43,970 nucleotides of DNA from a virus (IMGVR_UViG_3300030117_005432:1-43970), one strand, 5' to 3'; positions 31,901 to 38,677 are shown, counted from the stretch's first letter. The notes: generated from the letters alone by a model not told the origin. Numbers and translations are program-made.

Positions 31901-32511
31901 TGTCTAGGATCTTGTTGTTGTTTCTCTTGCTCAGTTTGTTCAATACCCAATCTCTTTCTTAGAGCAGCTCGTCTTGCAATATTATCTCTCTTCGCTTCCG
32001 CTCCAGATAATTTTTTTCTTCCATCTTCTTTATCTTTGAAGATTTCTCTGCCTTTAATGATTGCTCTTCCCTCATCTGCACCATCCTTGAAAGTTCCTTT
32101 TACGAACTTCGTATACTGGTCAAAGTCAAGTCCTGCTTTCTTTGCACGTTTTGCAAAATCAGTCAATACCTTATCGGGAAAAGGAATTAGATTTGAATAG
32201 TCCCTTCTACGTTCATCTAAACCTTCAATCTCTTCTGCCATTTCCTTCATTGCTTTGGAAATCGCTTTTCTTCTCTTATGAAGATACTTATCTGAACTAT
32301 CTACATCTCCATCATTGTCGATATCTTTGTCTTTGCGGTCCTTAAACTTCTTTTTGACTGCATCTTTGTTCACAGGGTCAAGAGCTTCGTCTGTCTGCCC
32401 AGGAGTCATTTCTTTATATTCTTGAGTTAATTCGTCTGTTCCTTCTTCTTTGGGTTTTCTTGTTTGTTTCAACCCTTCTCTAATGGAACGAATAAAAGCG
32501 GTATCAATCAT
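28930..32511 (-). CDS. Giant modular Lys/Glu-rich protein, candidate processed internal head polyprotein
   Basis: 1193 residues with no single known family. Modules are separated by acidic linkers that carry L/I-x-E sites: GLDE (98-100), ELDE (321-323, 391-393), LTE|A (519-521), INE|A (688-690), IVE (740-742), VQE|A (805-807), LVTE and EIDE further on. T4 gp21 protease cuts at L/I-x-E. An EF-hand-like loop DIDNDGDVDSSD spans 63-74, a KOW/SH3-like module follows MKVGDKVKIKDN (~744-800), and C-terminal FDRKMGSWFSASGEDYVDED ends it. A role as packaged, cleaved polyprotein is inferred, not shown. Start overlaps a small leader ORF by ATGA. Confidence 0.75.
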   Translation of the reverse strand: MIDTAFIRSIREGLKQTRKPKEEGTDELTQEYKEMTPGQTDEALDPVNKDAVKKKFKDRKDKDIDNDGDVDSSDKYLHKRRKAISKAMKEMAEEIEGLDERRRDYSNLIPFPDKVLTDFAKRAKKAGLDFDQYTKFVKGTFKDGADEGRAIIKGREIFKDKEDGRKKLSGAEAKRDNIARRAALRKRLGIEQTEQEKQQQDPRHDQSPFPPKKKEIEEKMHKGIRLTPELFKNVKKFGVELEKYAKKSGGIDKDDFMKVAAIAKKGMLPDKSDIPSDTDPRDKVLSMMAGIVGDEILLAFKGLSPSIDNYIKKTMKEDTELDEDKKYHYYNLDRGVYRLQKDNNGKIIGKMHDRQKEMRAGFPNADEVLSNTKQAAVKVAKLNKMNEETELDEKKHSDYELYHKTFSGAMQHAYAVAKKRGYTVDKNDIDNKVASGPRKPSSGKTNRYILGTDKKQNLHVQVANLDNKRFELNMYIESVKEDEDLEKIAKELEGASKKHLGQSKRIKKHLDKMREEVELTEAPSPNQAAIDRFMKGGGKITKIEPGTGREGEKQMKGFKKTFQRAMQKQRELDKGDAKRRYVKGGGKSGEYSMPDYNIVKNINKFPRSLASGLQKMISGVRISNYMIPKTKVPGMGITFPGDSAPKLMIEYRERMFDPGLGKIGADPKFSEPGVDTKTYRKFEMIVYINEAATAKDRKSDRVDWFQRKEFEGKTADEVAKRTLQYLKTKVKRMANEEVEIVEKMKVGDKVKIKDNPSKETKFGHKDAMGKTGKIIKDYGDGDMKVNFGRYDDRAVPAKDLVKEEVQEAVKYDERKMKKLARKDRMIAKMMKTASAKSVFNSEVLGDSEMERKYQKEELVTEREMTDNEMKKREEIVMKLKKKMPEFVKRYGDKAKEVMYATATKMAMGEELEPLETKKSKKKDKINLKPEMDENMRTLKDFRNRILEHCGECGAMDHIDEQKPVAGYIAMYRGNKVEIKKGKGKDEADGIFPAKELAYKLLKVPKSKQGLVAIKPAYEEFEIDERKMFSGKGEFEVKYASSKKGPIKVSKFNTLDDAKKFLAQVKKEGMNGIISKGGKPIKASHMMMKGKMNASYHKKENDVKEAVTQQGVEYGEQDWDNAHRLDNLAPNMDANFAKFMEEDLEGPYMFEGETYFFDRKMGSWFSASGEDYVDEDMNKTLSHNFVKTELVRVN

Positions 32512-32624
32512 TTTGAATCCTTATACCTTTTGGTAAGCCTCTTGAGTTGTTCTTTTCTGCGCTGTAAATCACGATTTTCTCTATCGTCAATGCGCTCGTC
32601 TATGTATTGTTGAAAAGTTTTCAT
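32508..32624 (-). CDS. 38-residue protein with capsid-targeting-like leader
   Basis: ATG at 32624, TGA at 32510-32508, overlapping the giant gene by ATGA. It starts MKTFQQYIDERIDDR, close to the T4 leader MKTYQEFIAEA, and the rest is a charged helix. A TATAAATA box lies 6 bases upstream. It may be a tiny internal protein or a coupling leader peptide. Confidence 0.6.
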   Translation of the reverse strand: MKTFQQYIDERIDDRENRDLQRRKEQLKRLTKRYKDSK

Positions 32625-32629
32625 ATTAA

Positions 32630-32637
32630 TATTTATA
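32630..32637 (-). promoter_or_regulatory. T4-late-like promoter box
   Basis: Minus strand TATAAATA, the T4 late consensus, 5 bases before the ATG at 32624. A start site in the usual place would leave that gene leaderless, but would serve the giant gene downstream. AT-rich chance match is possible. Confidence 0.35.
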
Positions 32638-32639
32638 AA

Positions 32640-33152
32640 TTATCTATACCCAATTTTGCGTAATTCTCTGATGGTATTCGCAGCAGATGTATGAACAATA
32701 CCCAATCCACCTGCTTTCCTGAATGCATCAATGTTTTTTGCATGATCATCTATCAGTAGATTGGGTCTTCCGTCTTTACCATCCTTTGCAAAGTTTGCTT
32801 TGTTTTTACGCATAACTGCATAAATCCTTGCATCATTTACACCAAAATGTTTCTTCATCCATCGTTTCTTATCCTCCGCTGCACGTTCTGATATTGGTCC
32901 TCTTCCACCTCTAGGAATAGCAGTCAGGATATTTGGATTGTATCTTCCAATAAACCTCCATAATTGTTTTGCATCAGGCATTGGTGGGAGTTGATAAAAC
33001 ATATCTGGTGGTAATTCGTGCCAATTTTCATCGGTAAACTTCTGTCCCAGATGTTCTCTGGTAAATTTGACGAAATCAGCAAGAACACCATCCATATCAC
33101 AATAAATGGTTGGTGAATCAAACTCTACCAGATAATCTCTAAACTTTTTCAT
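32640..33152 (-). CDS. HAD-family phosphatase with capsid-targeting-like leader
   Basis: 170 residues. Leader MKKFRDYLVE, then the HAD motif I IYCDMDGVLADF (D19 nucleophile, D21), motif II ILTAIPR, and motif IV NLLIDDHAKNIDAF. It resembles 5'-nucleotidase-like HAD enzymes of phages. The substrate is probably a nucleotide, but unproven. The leader suggests it may be packaged. Overlaps the broken gene upstream by ATGA. Confidence 0.8.
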   Translation of the reverse strand: MKKFRDYLVEFDSPTIYCDMDGVLADFVKFTREHLGQKFTDENWHELPPDMFYQLPPMPDAKQLWRFIGRYNPNILTAIPRGGRGPISERAAEDKKRWMKKHFGVNDARIYAVMRKNKANFAKDGKDGRPNLLIDDHAKNIDAFRKAGGLGIVHTSAANTIRELRKIGYR

Positions 33153-33412
33153 TTTTTCTTTTTCTTTGGTTTTGGACTATGACCATGACTTTCCATCTTA
33201 GTCACTTTAACTTTTGATGCTTCAAGGGTAATTTGTTGTCCGTTATGAATTACATAGTACTCTTCTATTGTACCATCTTCATCGAGACTATGACTCTCTA
33301 CTTTAACTTCTCCCAAACTTGGGTGATAGATATGAGTCGCTCAATCGTGTTTTATTGCTCTATCGACATTTATTTTGTTTAGATCGTTTTTTAGTTCTTT
33401 TAATGTTTTCAT
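33149..33412 (-). pseudogene. Small gene split by an in-frame TGA
   Basis: An ATG at 33412 opens MKTLKELKNDLNKINVDRA and stops at TGA (33343-33341) after 23 codons. The same frame then continues without break for ~63 codons (HIYHPSLGEVKVESHS, LDEDGTIEEYYVIHNGQQIT) to a TGA at 33151-33149. Both outer ends overlap neighbours by ATGA, as whole genes here do. There is no start or ribosome site for the second part. So it is one gene with a nonsense codon: mutation, sequence error or read-through. The downstream part resembles small marine phage proteins that track capsid leaders. Confidence 0.65.
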
Positions 33413-33909
33413 GACTCCCTTGTGATGGAATAAACTTTCTCTATCTGTTTTTCTAATATAGGTGTTCGATTTGGCCAGTAAATGTACTCTTTGTCTGGAT
33501 TCTTCATCAACCCTTTTAGCATTGGAATCACTAATGTTTCCAATTCCTTTAACCTGCTTGCAAACTTATCATCAAGTTCACCTTTGCGTTCCTCAACTTC
33601 GTCAATGACTGCACGAATTGAACTACCCTGTTCACTTAATGCGCTTGCAATCTGAGTTGACTCAATCTCTAAAATCTTGTCAACCTTTTCTTCTAAACGA
33701 GAAATCTTTTCTCCTGTCTCATCAAATAAACTTGTATCTTCTTTGTCTCCAAGTGCTTGTATCAAACTTGAGATTGAGTCCATTTTCTTTTTAAGTTCGT
33801 CAAACTCATCAGACGAAACTGCTGATGGTTGAACTTCTGTTGTTGTTTGGGTCTTTTGGAACTCTTCAGTTGATACTGCACTAAACCCAAAATCAAAATC
33901 ATCTGCCAT
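33409..33909 (-). CDS. Conserved coiled-coil phage protein
   Basis: 166 residues. A Thr/Ser-rich acidic N-terminus (MADDFDFGFSAVSTEEFQKT), a central coiled coil (ISRLEEKVDKILEIE) and a conserved-looking end MKNPDKEYIYWPNRTPILEK. The YIYWPNR block recurs in marine T4-like phages. Probably structural; role unknown. Confidence 0.75.
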   Translation of the reverse strand: MADDFDFGFSAVSTEEFQKTQTTTEVQPSAVSSDEFDELKKKMDSISSLIQALGDKEDTSLFDETGEKISRLEEKVDKILEIESTQIASALSEQGSSIRAVIDEVEERKGELDDKFASRLKELETLVIPMLKGLMKNPDKEYIYWPNRTPILEKQIEKVYSITRES

Positions 33910-33913
33910 ATTA

Positions 33914-34372
33914 TTATACCTTTAACTTTTGATTACTTGTCTTAAAATCTTTTTTTCTCATCACTGTTTTCGCCACCATATCCAACATACCATCACGATC
34001 ACGCTGAAGTACAAAAGGCATATTAACATCAGTTTCCATGTCATGTATTACCGCCTGTGCATCTGGACCCATTTTTGGAATCTTCTTACCATGTTTTTTA
34101 TACGTGAGCCTAAAAAGACGTATAAGTTCTGCCGTATTAATTGGTTTCTTGTTTCGCTCATCATTAACCCTATCCAGAAAATGACGAGTAAACTCAACAT
34201 CAATACCAACAGCAGCGAATAATTTGTCTGCATATCTTTCTATCTGGTCAAGGTCTGAACGAGAAACATCTTCTGAGATTTTTCGTATTTCCAATTCTTT
34301 TGCGAACAATATGTCGCCCCATTCTTCTTCCGTGAATGATTCTGTCTCTATGTAATCCTTGAACTTTTTCAT
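33914..34372 (-). CDS. Conserved phage protein with capsid-targeting-like leader
   Basis: 152 residues. Leader MKKFKDYIETES. The body has a conserved-looking core: YADKLFAAVGIDVEFTRHFL, DRVNDERNKKPINTAELIRL, GPDAQAVIHDMETDVNMPFV, AKTVMRKKDFKTSNQ. Similar proteins are frequent in marine T4-like phages and have no assigned role. The start overlaps the previous gene by ATGA. Confidence 0.78.
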   Translation of the reverse strand: MKKFKDYIETESFTEEEWGDILFAKELEIRKISEDVSRSDLDQIERYADKLFAAVGIDVEFTRHFLDRVNDERNKKPINTAELIRLFRLTYKKHGKKIPKMGPDAQAVIHDMETDVNMPFVLQRDRDGMLDMVAKTVMRKKDFKTSNQKLKV

Positions 34373-34692
34373 TTCTTGTTTCTTTTCTTTGTAATTTCTT
34401 TCATCTTATTAATGTATGCACGATACACCGCTGCAGCACCTTTCTTTCCCATCACTCTTGCTCGTTGTTCCATTGCAATTGCAGCCTGTATTTTGTGTGC
34501 GTGTTTCTTTCCACTATTCTCAATCTTTCTCACACTTGCTTCTGCATCTTTGACAGTTGCAAACTTTAGACCATGTATCGTTCCCTTTGGATTTTCATCT
34601 GTGTAAAGGTCAGAGTGTTTGTCACTACCAGCTGGTTGTCCCTTCTTTCTGGGAATCCTTGGTGCCTCTGAAAATTGTTTAAACGTTTGCAA
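34369..34692 (-). CDS. Small basic phage protein with leader MQTFKQFSE|A
   Basis: 107 residues. After the leader comes PRIPRKKGQPAGSDKHSDLY, TDENPKGTIHGLKFATVKDA and a basic helical region HAHKIQAAIAMEQRARVMGK. This is a widespread phage domain of unknown function, often in capsid-associated small proteins. F-S-E|A fits a gp21-type cut. Net charge is strongly positive, suiting DNA binding inside the head. Confidence 0.75.
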   Translation of the reverse strand: MQTFKQFSEAPRIPRKKGQPAGSDKHSDLYTDENPKGTIHGLKFATVKDAEASVRKIENSGKKHAHKIQAAIAMEQRARVMGKKGAAAVYRAYINKMKEITKKRNKK

Positions 34693-35110
34693 CCGAATCT
34701 CCTACCTTGCCCGTCTTATTTGCAATCGATACATGAAACACTCTCTTCGGGTCTGGGTTCGATTGTAACAAATCTGTAACATAATCCTTGAGTTGTCTTT
34801 GTTGTTTGACTTTCATATACCAAGAAACCTTACCAGATGATTCTATCTTTTTTGGTTCTTCAAACTCTAATTGAAAATTTGGATCATCAAACTCTACATC
34901 TTTGAATTTGGAACTTATCTTTTTCCACCCAGCTCCTCCTGCAAGTGTAACGTGTAACTTGTCATCTCCTATCGGTTTCATATCGGGATTCTTTTTAATC
35001 AACTTATGTCTGACTGATCTAATATACTTGACTTCTCTAGGACTAGGATAATATTTTAAAATACTTTCTACCTCTACCTGTTCCTTTAAAAAATTTTTAA
35101 AACCTAACAC
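34679..35110 (-). CDS. 2H phosphoesterase-like protein with capsid-targeting-like leader
   Basis: 143 residues from a GTG at 35110 (GAGGTG 7 bases upstream). After MLGFKNFLKEQVEVES come two H-x-T/S motifs: LHVTLAGG (H53, T55) and FHVSIANKTG (H126, S128), spaced as in 2H phosphoesterases (2'-5' ligase-like). Phage members of this superfamily include the T4 anti-CBASS nuclease Acb1 (152 aa), but also RNA-processing enzymes. Which one applies is not decidable here. The leader suggests injection with DNA. Confidence 0.7.
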   Translation of the reverse strand: MLGFKNFLKEQVEVESILKYYPSPREVKYIRSVRHKLIKKNPDMKPIGDDKLHVTLAGGAGWKKISSKFKDVEFDDPNFQLEFEEPKKIESSGKVSWYMKVKQQRQLKDYVTDLLQSNPDPKRVFHVSIANKTGKVGDSVANV

Positions 35111-35394
35111 TACTGTCCACCTCTAACTTCGGTCAAATATTTGTGATCCACATCTGATATAAACTCTTTGATGTATCCTTGTAACTCAGTCGCTTCTTCG
35201 TCATCTTTTATTTGATTGATTTTACCCTTAATTGACATTAAACTGTTTTCTATTCTTTTGCACTCTTCATACGTTATCATTACTTGTGACTCCAAGTCCA
35301 CATGACAAGCAAATAATTCATCCTCTTTTCTCTCTGCCTTACTTGAACACCAGTAAGTGTAGAAACAAGAGTTAACCCATCGTGAATAACTCAT
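35110..35394 (-). CDS. Small acidic helical protein, unknown
   Basis: 94 residues. Starts MSYSRWVNSCFYTYWCSSKA, followed by charged helices (ECKRIENSLMSIKGKINQIK). Four cysteines, three near the start. Shares its stop with the next start. No leader of the capsid type and no family known. Confidence 0.7.
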   Translation of the reverse strand: MSYSRWVNSCFYTYWCSSKAERKEDELFACHVDLESQVMITYEECKRIENSLMSIKGKINQIKDDEEATELQGYIKEFISDVDHKYLTEVRGGQ

Positions 35395-35669
35395 TTAGCA
35401 TTCCTTAGTTTAATTTTGTTTACAAGTTCATCTGTTAATCTCATCTGCTCGAGTTTCCTCGCAATCCTAGCAGATTTTGAATTTTCCTCCCTACTTTTTT
35501 CTTTTGCGGCTGCATTTTCATATTCTTTCCACAAAACATCACTATGTTTTCTATACAAATCGTCTTCATGTTCCCATTCTATTTTCAGTATTCTTCTCAA
35601 ATCCTCATAAGCATAATATTCAATCAAGACCTCATGCGCTGGTCTGTATTTCTCGTATACTGTTTCCAT
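35391..35669 (-). CDS. Small charged helical protein, unknown
   Basis: 92 residues. A helical domain (YEKYRPAHEVLIEYYAYEDL) and a Lys/Glu-rich tail. ATGA overlap with the next gene; begins 7 bases after the gene at 35676. Unknown function. Confidence 0.7.
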   Translation of the reverse strand: METVYEKYRPAHEVLIEYYAYEDLRRILKIEWEHEDDLYRKHSDVLWKEYENAAAKEKSREENSKSARIARKLEQMRLTDELVNKIKLRNAK

Positions 35670-35675
35670 GTGTTA

Positions 35676-35852
35676 TCATGCAGGACCACCATACTTTTTT
35701 GATTTGATTTTTTTACCTTTGTATTCTCCACCTGTCCTTGCAACCTTTCCTTTAGCTTTACAAGATGCTTTGCAAGAAAAACCTTTTGGGTTTTTGCAGT
35801 CACAATGACTCATGTCCTTTTCTTCAAGATAATACTCAACAAATCGTTTCAT
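35676..35852 (-). CDS. 58-residue Cys/Lys-rich protein with capsid-targeting-like leader
   Basis: ATG at 35852, TGA at 35678-35676; ATGA overlap with the gene upstream. Leader MKRFVEYYLEEK, then SHCDCKNPKGFSCKASCKAK with five cysteines, and a basic tail RTGGEYKGKKIKSKKYGG. The Cys/Lys pattern suggests a metal-binding, DNA-binding internal protein. No family known. Confidence 0.68.
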   Translation of the reverse strand: MKRFVEYYLEEKDMSHCDCKNPKGFSCKASCKAKGKVARTGGEYKGKKIKSKKYGGPA

Positions 35853-36370
35853 TTATAATACTCATTCTTCGGGTCTGCATCACCTGACTCATCTGGCCAC
35901 CATTCCAATTCATACTTATCACCATCTGCAAACATTTTTCTCATTCCAAGAATACGTTTCTCATACTCTTTCTTGGATGGTTTGACTCTCTCCGCAACGA
36001 CATCAAGGACATAGTTGAGAGTTGTAGCGTTTGCAGTAATTGAACCACACCTTGCACCAACTTCACCTTTGAGAAAATCTATAAGTATACTTCCACTTGA
36101 ATCTGCAAGAGGTTTTGCAAACTTCTCAGGAACTTGTAAGTCGATGTAACAATAGATGAAATCATAATGTGGCGCTGGTGAACCATGTAAAATATATTCG
36201 TCCTTCACCACTATTCTCTTGAACCCATCCTTCGCAAACCAACACAACTGACTATTTGTCATCTCATCTGGTTTTCCAAATGTTTTTTCCAGATGTTTTG
36301 AATATTCAACTGGTTCTTCGTTTTCCCAATTGTTATATGACTCTGTAATAAAGGACTTGAATGTTTTCAT
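35849..36370 (-). CDS. Phage protein with leader MKTFKSFITE|S
   Basis: 173 residues. The leader is a near match to T4 MKTYQEFIAE. The body is a mixed alpha/beta domain (SQLCWFAKDGFKRIVVKDEY, APHYDFIYCYIDLQVPEKFA), acidic at the end. No family recognised. ATGA overlaps on both sides place it in the same translational chain. Confidence 0.75.
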   Translation of the reverse strand: MKTFKSFITESYNNWENEEPVEYSKHLEKTFGKPDEMTNSQLCWFAKDGFKRIVVKDEYILHGSPAPHYDFIYCYIDLQVPEKFAKPLADSSGSILIDFLKGEVGARCGSITANATTLNYVLDVVAERVKPSKKEYEKRILGMRKMFADGDKYELEWWPDESGDADPKNEYYK

Positions 36371-36669
36371 AACTTACCCTTTCCAAAGTTAGAGACATTA
36401 ATTGGTTTACCTTTTCTGTCTGGATCTTTATCATATTTTCTTTTTGCACGAACCGCAGCTGCACGTTGTTTTTTTGTGAGTTGTCTTATCTTGCGATTAG
36501 ACATACACTTGGGTTTCGGTCCATCTGGATCACCATCACCATCTTTGTCTGGTCTTGCACACGGACCCAAAACAGAACCATCTGTTCCTATTCGTTTCCA
36601 CCCACCTTGAGGGTCTTTCTTATCAAACCACTTTCGTAGGTCTTCAGAAAACTCTCTAAATCGTTTCAC
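36367..36669 (-). CDS. Small basic Cys-containing protein with leader MKRFREFSE
   Basis: 100 residues from a GTG at 36669, chosen since GGAGG lies 5 bases upstream and it restores the leader. The body WKRIGTDGSVLGPCARPDKD, then KPKCMSNRKIRQLTKKQRAA and KRKYDKDPDRKGK is a common small phage domain of unknown function, very basic. GTGA overlap with the upstream gene. Confidence 0.75.
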   Translation of the reverse strand: MKRFREFSEDLRKWFDKKDPQGGWKRIGTDGSVLGPCARPDKDGDGDPDGPKPKCMSNRKIRQLTKKQRAAAVRAKRKYDKDPDRKGKPINVSNFGKGKL

Positions 36670-36839
36670 TCTGACCTCCAAGTTCCACCTTTGGACTTGT
36701 ACCATTTTGCTGCCCATCCGTTTGCATAAGCTGACGGATAAACATCAAACTTCTGTTTTGCAAGTGATTTTGCTCTCGACCAAAGTTTGGGATTGTTTGG
36801 AACATTCTTCTCTGTTATAAACTCTTTAAAATTTTTCAT
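36666..36839 (-). CDS. 57-residue protein with leader MKNFKEFITE
   Basis: Starts at the ATG at 36839, sharing TAATG with the gene upstream. After the leader: PKLWSRAKSLAKQKFDVYPS, AYANGWAAKWYKSKGGTWR. This FDVYPSAYAN...GGxWR domain is widespread in phages and giant viruses as small unknown proteins. It is basic and probably DNA- or protein-binding within the virion. Confidence 0.75.
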   Translation of the reverse strand: MKNFKEFITEKNVPNNPKLWSRAKSLAKQKFDVYPSAYANGWAAKWYKSKGGTWRSE

Positions 36840-37180
36840 TAGTTGTCCACCTTTGCTGATGCTCTCCATTGAAAACAACTCCAATACCTTGCTTTGTATT
36901 TGGGGCCTGGGTCTGAGCAGTTATGTCTTGCACGAAATGACTTTCTCCTTGCAGGGTCATCTCGTTTGATTTCCATATTTGGATCTCCAAAATTTACTTT
37001 GACTACATTACCTTTTTCATTTTTTACGTAAACTGAAAATTTCTTTGGACCTTTAGGAGTACGAAAAGGGTTGTTGAGTTCGACTTTTCTTCCTTGGTAT
37101 TCCGCTTCAGTAATCACATGGTCAAACTGTTCATCACATTCATCACAACATTTTTCAGAAAACTCTTTGAAGGATTTCAT
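36839..37180 (-). CDS. Cys-containing phage protein with leader MKSFKEFSE
   Basis: 113 residues from the ATG at 37180 (GGAGAG upstream, ATGA overlap). After the leader, CCDECDE, then FRTPKGPKKFSVYVKNEKGN and VVKVNFGDPNMEIKRDDPAR, RKSFRARHNCSDPGPKYKAR. The FGDPNMEIKRDDPxRRxSFRARHxC block is common in T4-like marine phages. Six or more cysteines suggest zinc binding. Confidence 0.78.
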   Translation of the reverse strand: MKSFKEFSEKCCDECDEQFDHVITEAEYQGRKVELNNPFRTPKGPKKFSVYVKNEKGNVVKVNFGDPNMEIKRDDPARRKSFRARHNCSDPGPKYKARYWSCFQWRASAKVDN

Positions 37181-37368
37181 TTTTTGACTCTCCAAATGTC
37201 ATTGATACATTGTACTTTATCATAAACTTGCAAGTGTTGTAACATTGAATTTACTGGTGTAACATCTTCTCCAAGTTTGTGAGAAAGTGCAAGTAAGTCA
37301 CTTGGTTTCTTTTTAAGGGTTGATAATACTTTTTCCTCAAAAGAGGAATATTCATTAAACTTTTTCAT
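37177..37368 (-). CDS. Small winged-helix-like protein with leader MKKFNEYSS
   Basis: 63 residues. The body EEKVLSTLKKKPSDLLALSH, KLGEDVTPVNSMLQHLQVYD, KVQCINDIWRVKK looks like a winged helix (three helices then a beta wing). A DNA-binding role is possible. The leader is a weaker match with no L/I-x-E. Overlaps the upstream gene by 14 bp. Confidence 0.65.
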   Translation of the reverse strand: MKKFNEYSSFEEKVLSTLKKKPSDLLALSHKLGEDVTPVNSMLQHLQVYDKVQCINDIWRVKK

Positions 37369-37540
37369 CTGTGTCTTTCGTTTTTCTAACTGGCCAATTG
37401 GTGCAGTATGGGTGCTTTGGGTCGTGTTGTTTTATCATAGTAACTCCAACATACTCTTCTCTCCCGACTGGTTCATCCCACTCATCACCGCACACATCAA
37501 CTCCATGATCTACTTGAGGGAGCGGACTCTTATAAGCCAA
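37355..37540 (-). CDS. Small protein, TTG start, unknown
   Basis: 61 residues from a TTG at 37540 with AAAGGAG about 7 bases upstream. Product MAYKSPLPQVDHGVDVCGDE, then WDEPVGREEYVGVTMIKQHD and HPYCTNWPV; two cysteines and several His/Asp could bind metal. It overlaps both the 34-residue frame upstream and the next gene. The start is uncertain. Confidence 0.5.
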   Translation of the reverse strand: MAYKSPLPQVDHGVDVCGDEWDEPVGREEYVGVTMIKQHDPKHPYCTNWPVRKTKDTDEKV

Positions 37541-37614
37541 CCTTTTTCTCCTTTAGAAGTGTTATAAGTATAAATTGTTTCGAGTTCAAAGTCCTTGTTT
37601 TTCTTTGTAGTCAT
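37510..37614 (-). CDS. 34-residue ORF overlapping the iscU end
   Basis: ATG at 37614 within the last iscU codons, TAG at 37512-37510. Product MTTKKNKDFELETIYTYNTS, then KGEKGWLIRVRSLK. It reads like protein but has no good ribosome site and overlaps another candidate in a different frame by 31 bp. One of the two may be spurious. Confidence 0.3.
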   Translation of the reverse strand: MTTKKNKDFELETIYTYNTSKGEKGWLIRVRSLK

Positions 37615-37972
37615 TTATTGCTGCCTTAATTGCATCCTCTGCAAGAACCGAACAATGGATCTTGACAGGTGGAAGTGAAAGTTCTTCCACGATTTCTGTA
37701 TTCGATAACTCCATTGCTTCATTAACAGTTCTGCCCCTAACCCACTCAGTAGCAAGGGAACTAGCAGCAATAGCACTACCACACCCAAAGGTCTTAAACT
37801 TAGCGTCTTCGATAATTCCTGTTTCATCATCTACCTTTATTTGAAGTTTCATTACATCACCACATTCAGGCGCTCCAACAAGACCAGTACCAACGCTATC
37901 GTCAGCGGAATCAAGAGAACCCACATTCCTTGGTTTTTCATAGTGTTCTATTACCTTATCTGAATAAGCCAT
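37586..37972 (-). CDS. iscU: IscU-type iron-sulfur cluster scaffold
   Basis: 128 residues, normal IscU length. All key features are kept: GAPECGDVMKLQI (C37, D39), TFGCGSAIAASSLATEWVRG (C64), LPPVKIHCSVLAEDA (LPPVK chaperone site, C107). It should assemble [2Fe-2S] clusters with host IscS and pass them on through host HscA/HscB. In the phage context it may support Fe-S enzymes in the infected cell. Shares TAATG with the upstream small gene. Confidence 0.93.
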   Translation of the reverse strand: MAYSDKVIEHYEKPRNVGSLDSADDSVGTGLVGAPECGDVMKLQIKVDDETGIIEDAKFKTFGCGSAIAASSLATEWVRGRTVNEAMELSNTEIVEELSLPPVKIHCSVLAEDAIKAAINDYKEKQGL

Positions 37973-38151
37973 TATTTCTTTTTTTCTAATGTTTCATAAA
38001 TTGGATCAGTCGTATGATGTTCTGTACTTTTTAAAAGTGCTCTTGATGATGCAAGACGATCAAGGTTTTCGGGTGTTTGTGGAAATTCAATTACTTTTCC
38101 ATTTTCAACACCCGACATAATTTTTAATCTCTTCTTAATCCACTCAATCAT
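37972..38151 (-). CDS. 59-residue protein, unknown
   Basis: ATG at 38151, overlapping the nuclease end by 8 bp; stop shared with the iscU start (TAATG). Product starts MIEWIKKRLKIMSGVENGKV and continues IEFPQTPENLDRLASSRALL. An internal ATG at residue 12 is an alternative start. No family known. Its tight junctions on both sides support translation. Confidence 0.6.
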   Translation of the reverse strand: MIEWIKKRLKIMSGVENGKVIEFPQTPENLDRLASSRALLKSTEHHTTDPIYETLEKKK

Positions 38152-38659
38152 TATCCCATTCTAATAATTCTTGTTCACCTGTCCCTGCAAGATACTCACG
38201 ATTCTTCCAATGCTCACCTTTAACATCATCTTTGTTTTGACCCCAATAACCAACTGCATGACCATGTTCACACATCCATTGGTTTAAGTTTGTCCACCCT
38301 TCGTACTCATGACCCTCTTCGCCACAATGCACCCAGAGTTCTCCAAGAATTCTACCAAACTTACCTCTTGAGTCAGCTTCAGGACATCGAAGTTCGATCT
38401 CCACATCATCCCTGTCTGAATCAATTGCCCAGTGGACCCATTTCTTTAGATTCTTTTTACTGAGAAGACCATAGACCTTCTCGTTCTTATGTCGTGTTCT
38501 GGACTCTGGTGTATCAATACCTAACAACCTTACACGACTTTTGAACATAACATCAAACCCCAAATCAAAGACACAATCAACTGTGTCACCATCGACAATT
38601 TTTGTTACTGCTTCTATTCTATAAACGAAAGGACAGTCCTCTTGTTTATACTCAGCCAT
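38144..38659 (-). CDS. Thermonuclease (SNase-like)
   Basis: 171 residues. Staphylococcal nuclease fold: KIVDGDTVDCVFDLGFDVMF, RVRLLGIDTPESRTR (catalytic Arg and Glu), KFGRILGELWV (second catalytic Arg), and NQWMCEHGHAVGYWG. No signal peptide is present, so it should act in the cytosol or be packaged. Such genes are common in marine phages. GGGGGG/TATT leads the ATG at 38659. Confidence 0.85.
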   Translation of the reverse strand: MAEYKQEDCPFVYRIEAVTKIVDGDTVDCVFDLGFDVMFKSRVRLLGIDTPESRTRHKNEKVYGLLSKKNLKKWVHWAIDSDRDDVEIELRCPEADSRGKFGRILGELWVHCGEEGHEYEGWTNLNQWMCEHGHAVGYWGQNKDDVKGEHWKNREYLAGTGEQELLEWDND

Positions 38660-38677
38660 AATACCCCCCTTTATTTG

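Noticed and set aside
36670-36717. Upstream extension of the gene at 36669
   Set aside because: The GTG at 36669 has GGAGG at ideal spacing and restores the leader; the longer form overlaps the previous gene without a ribosome site.
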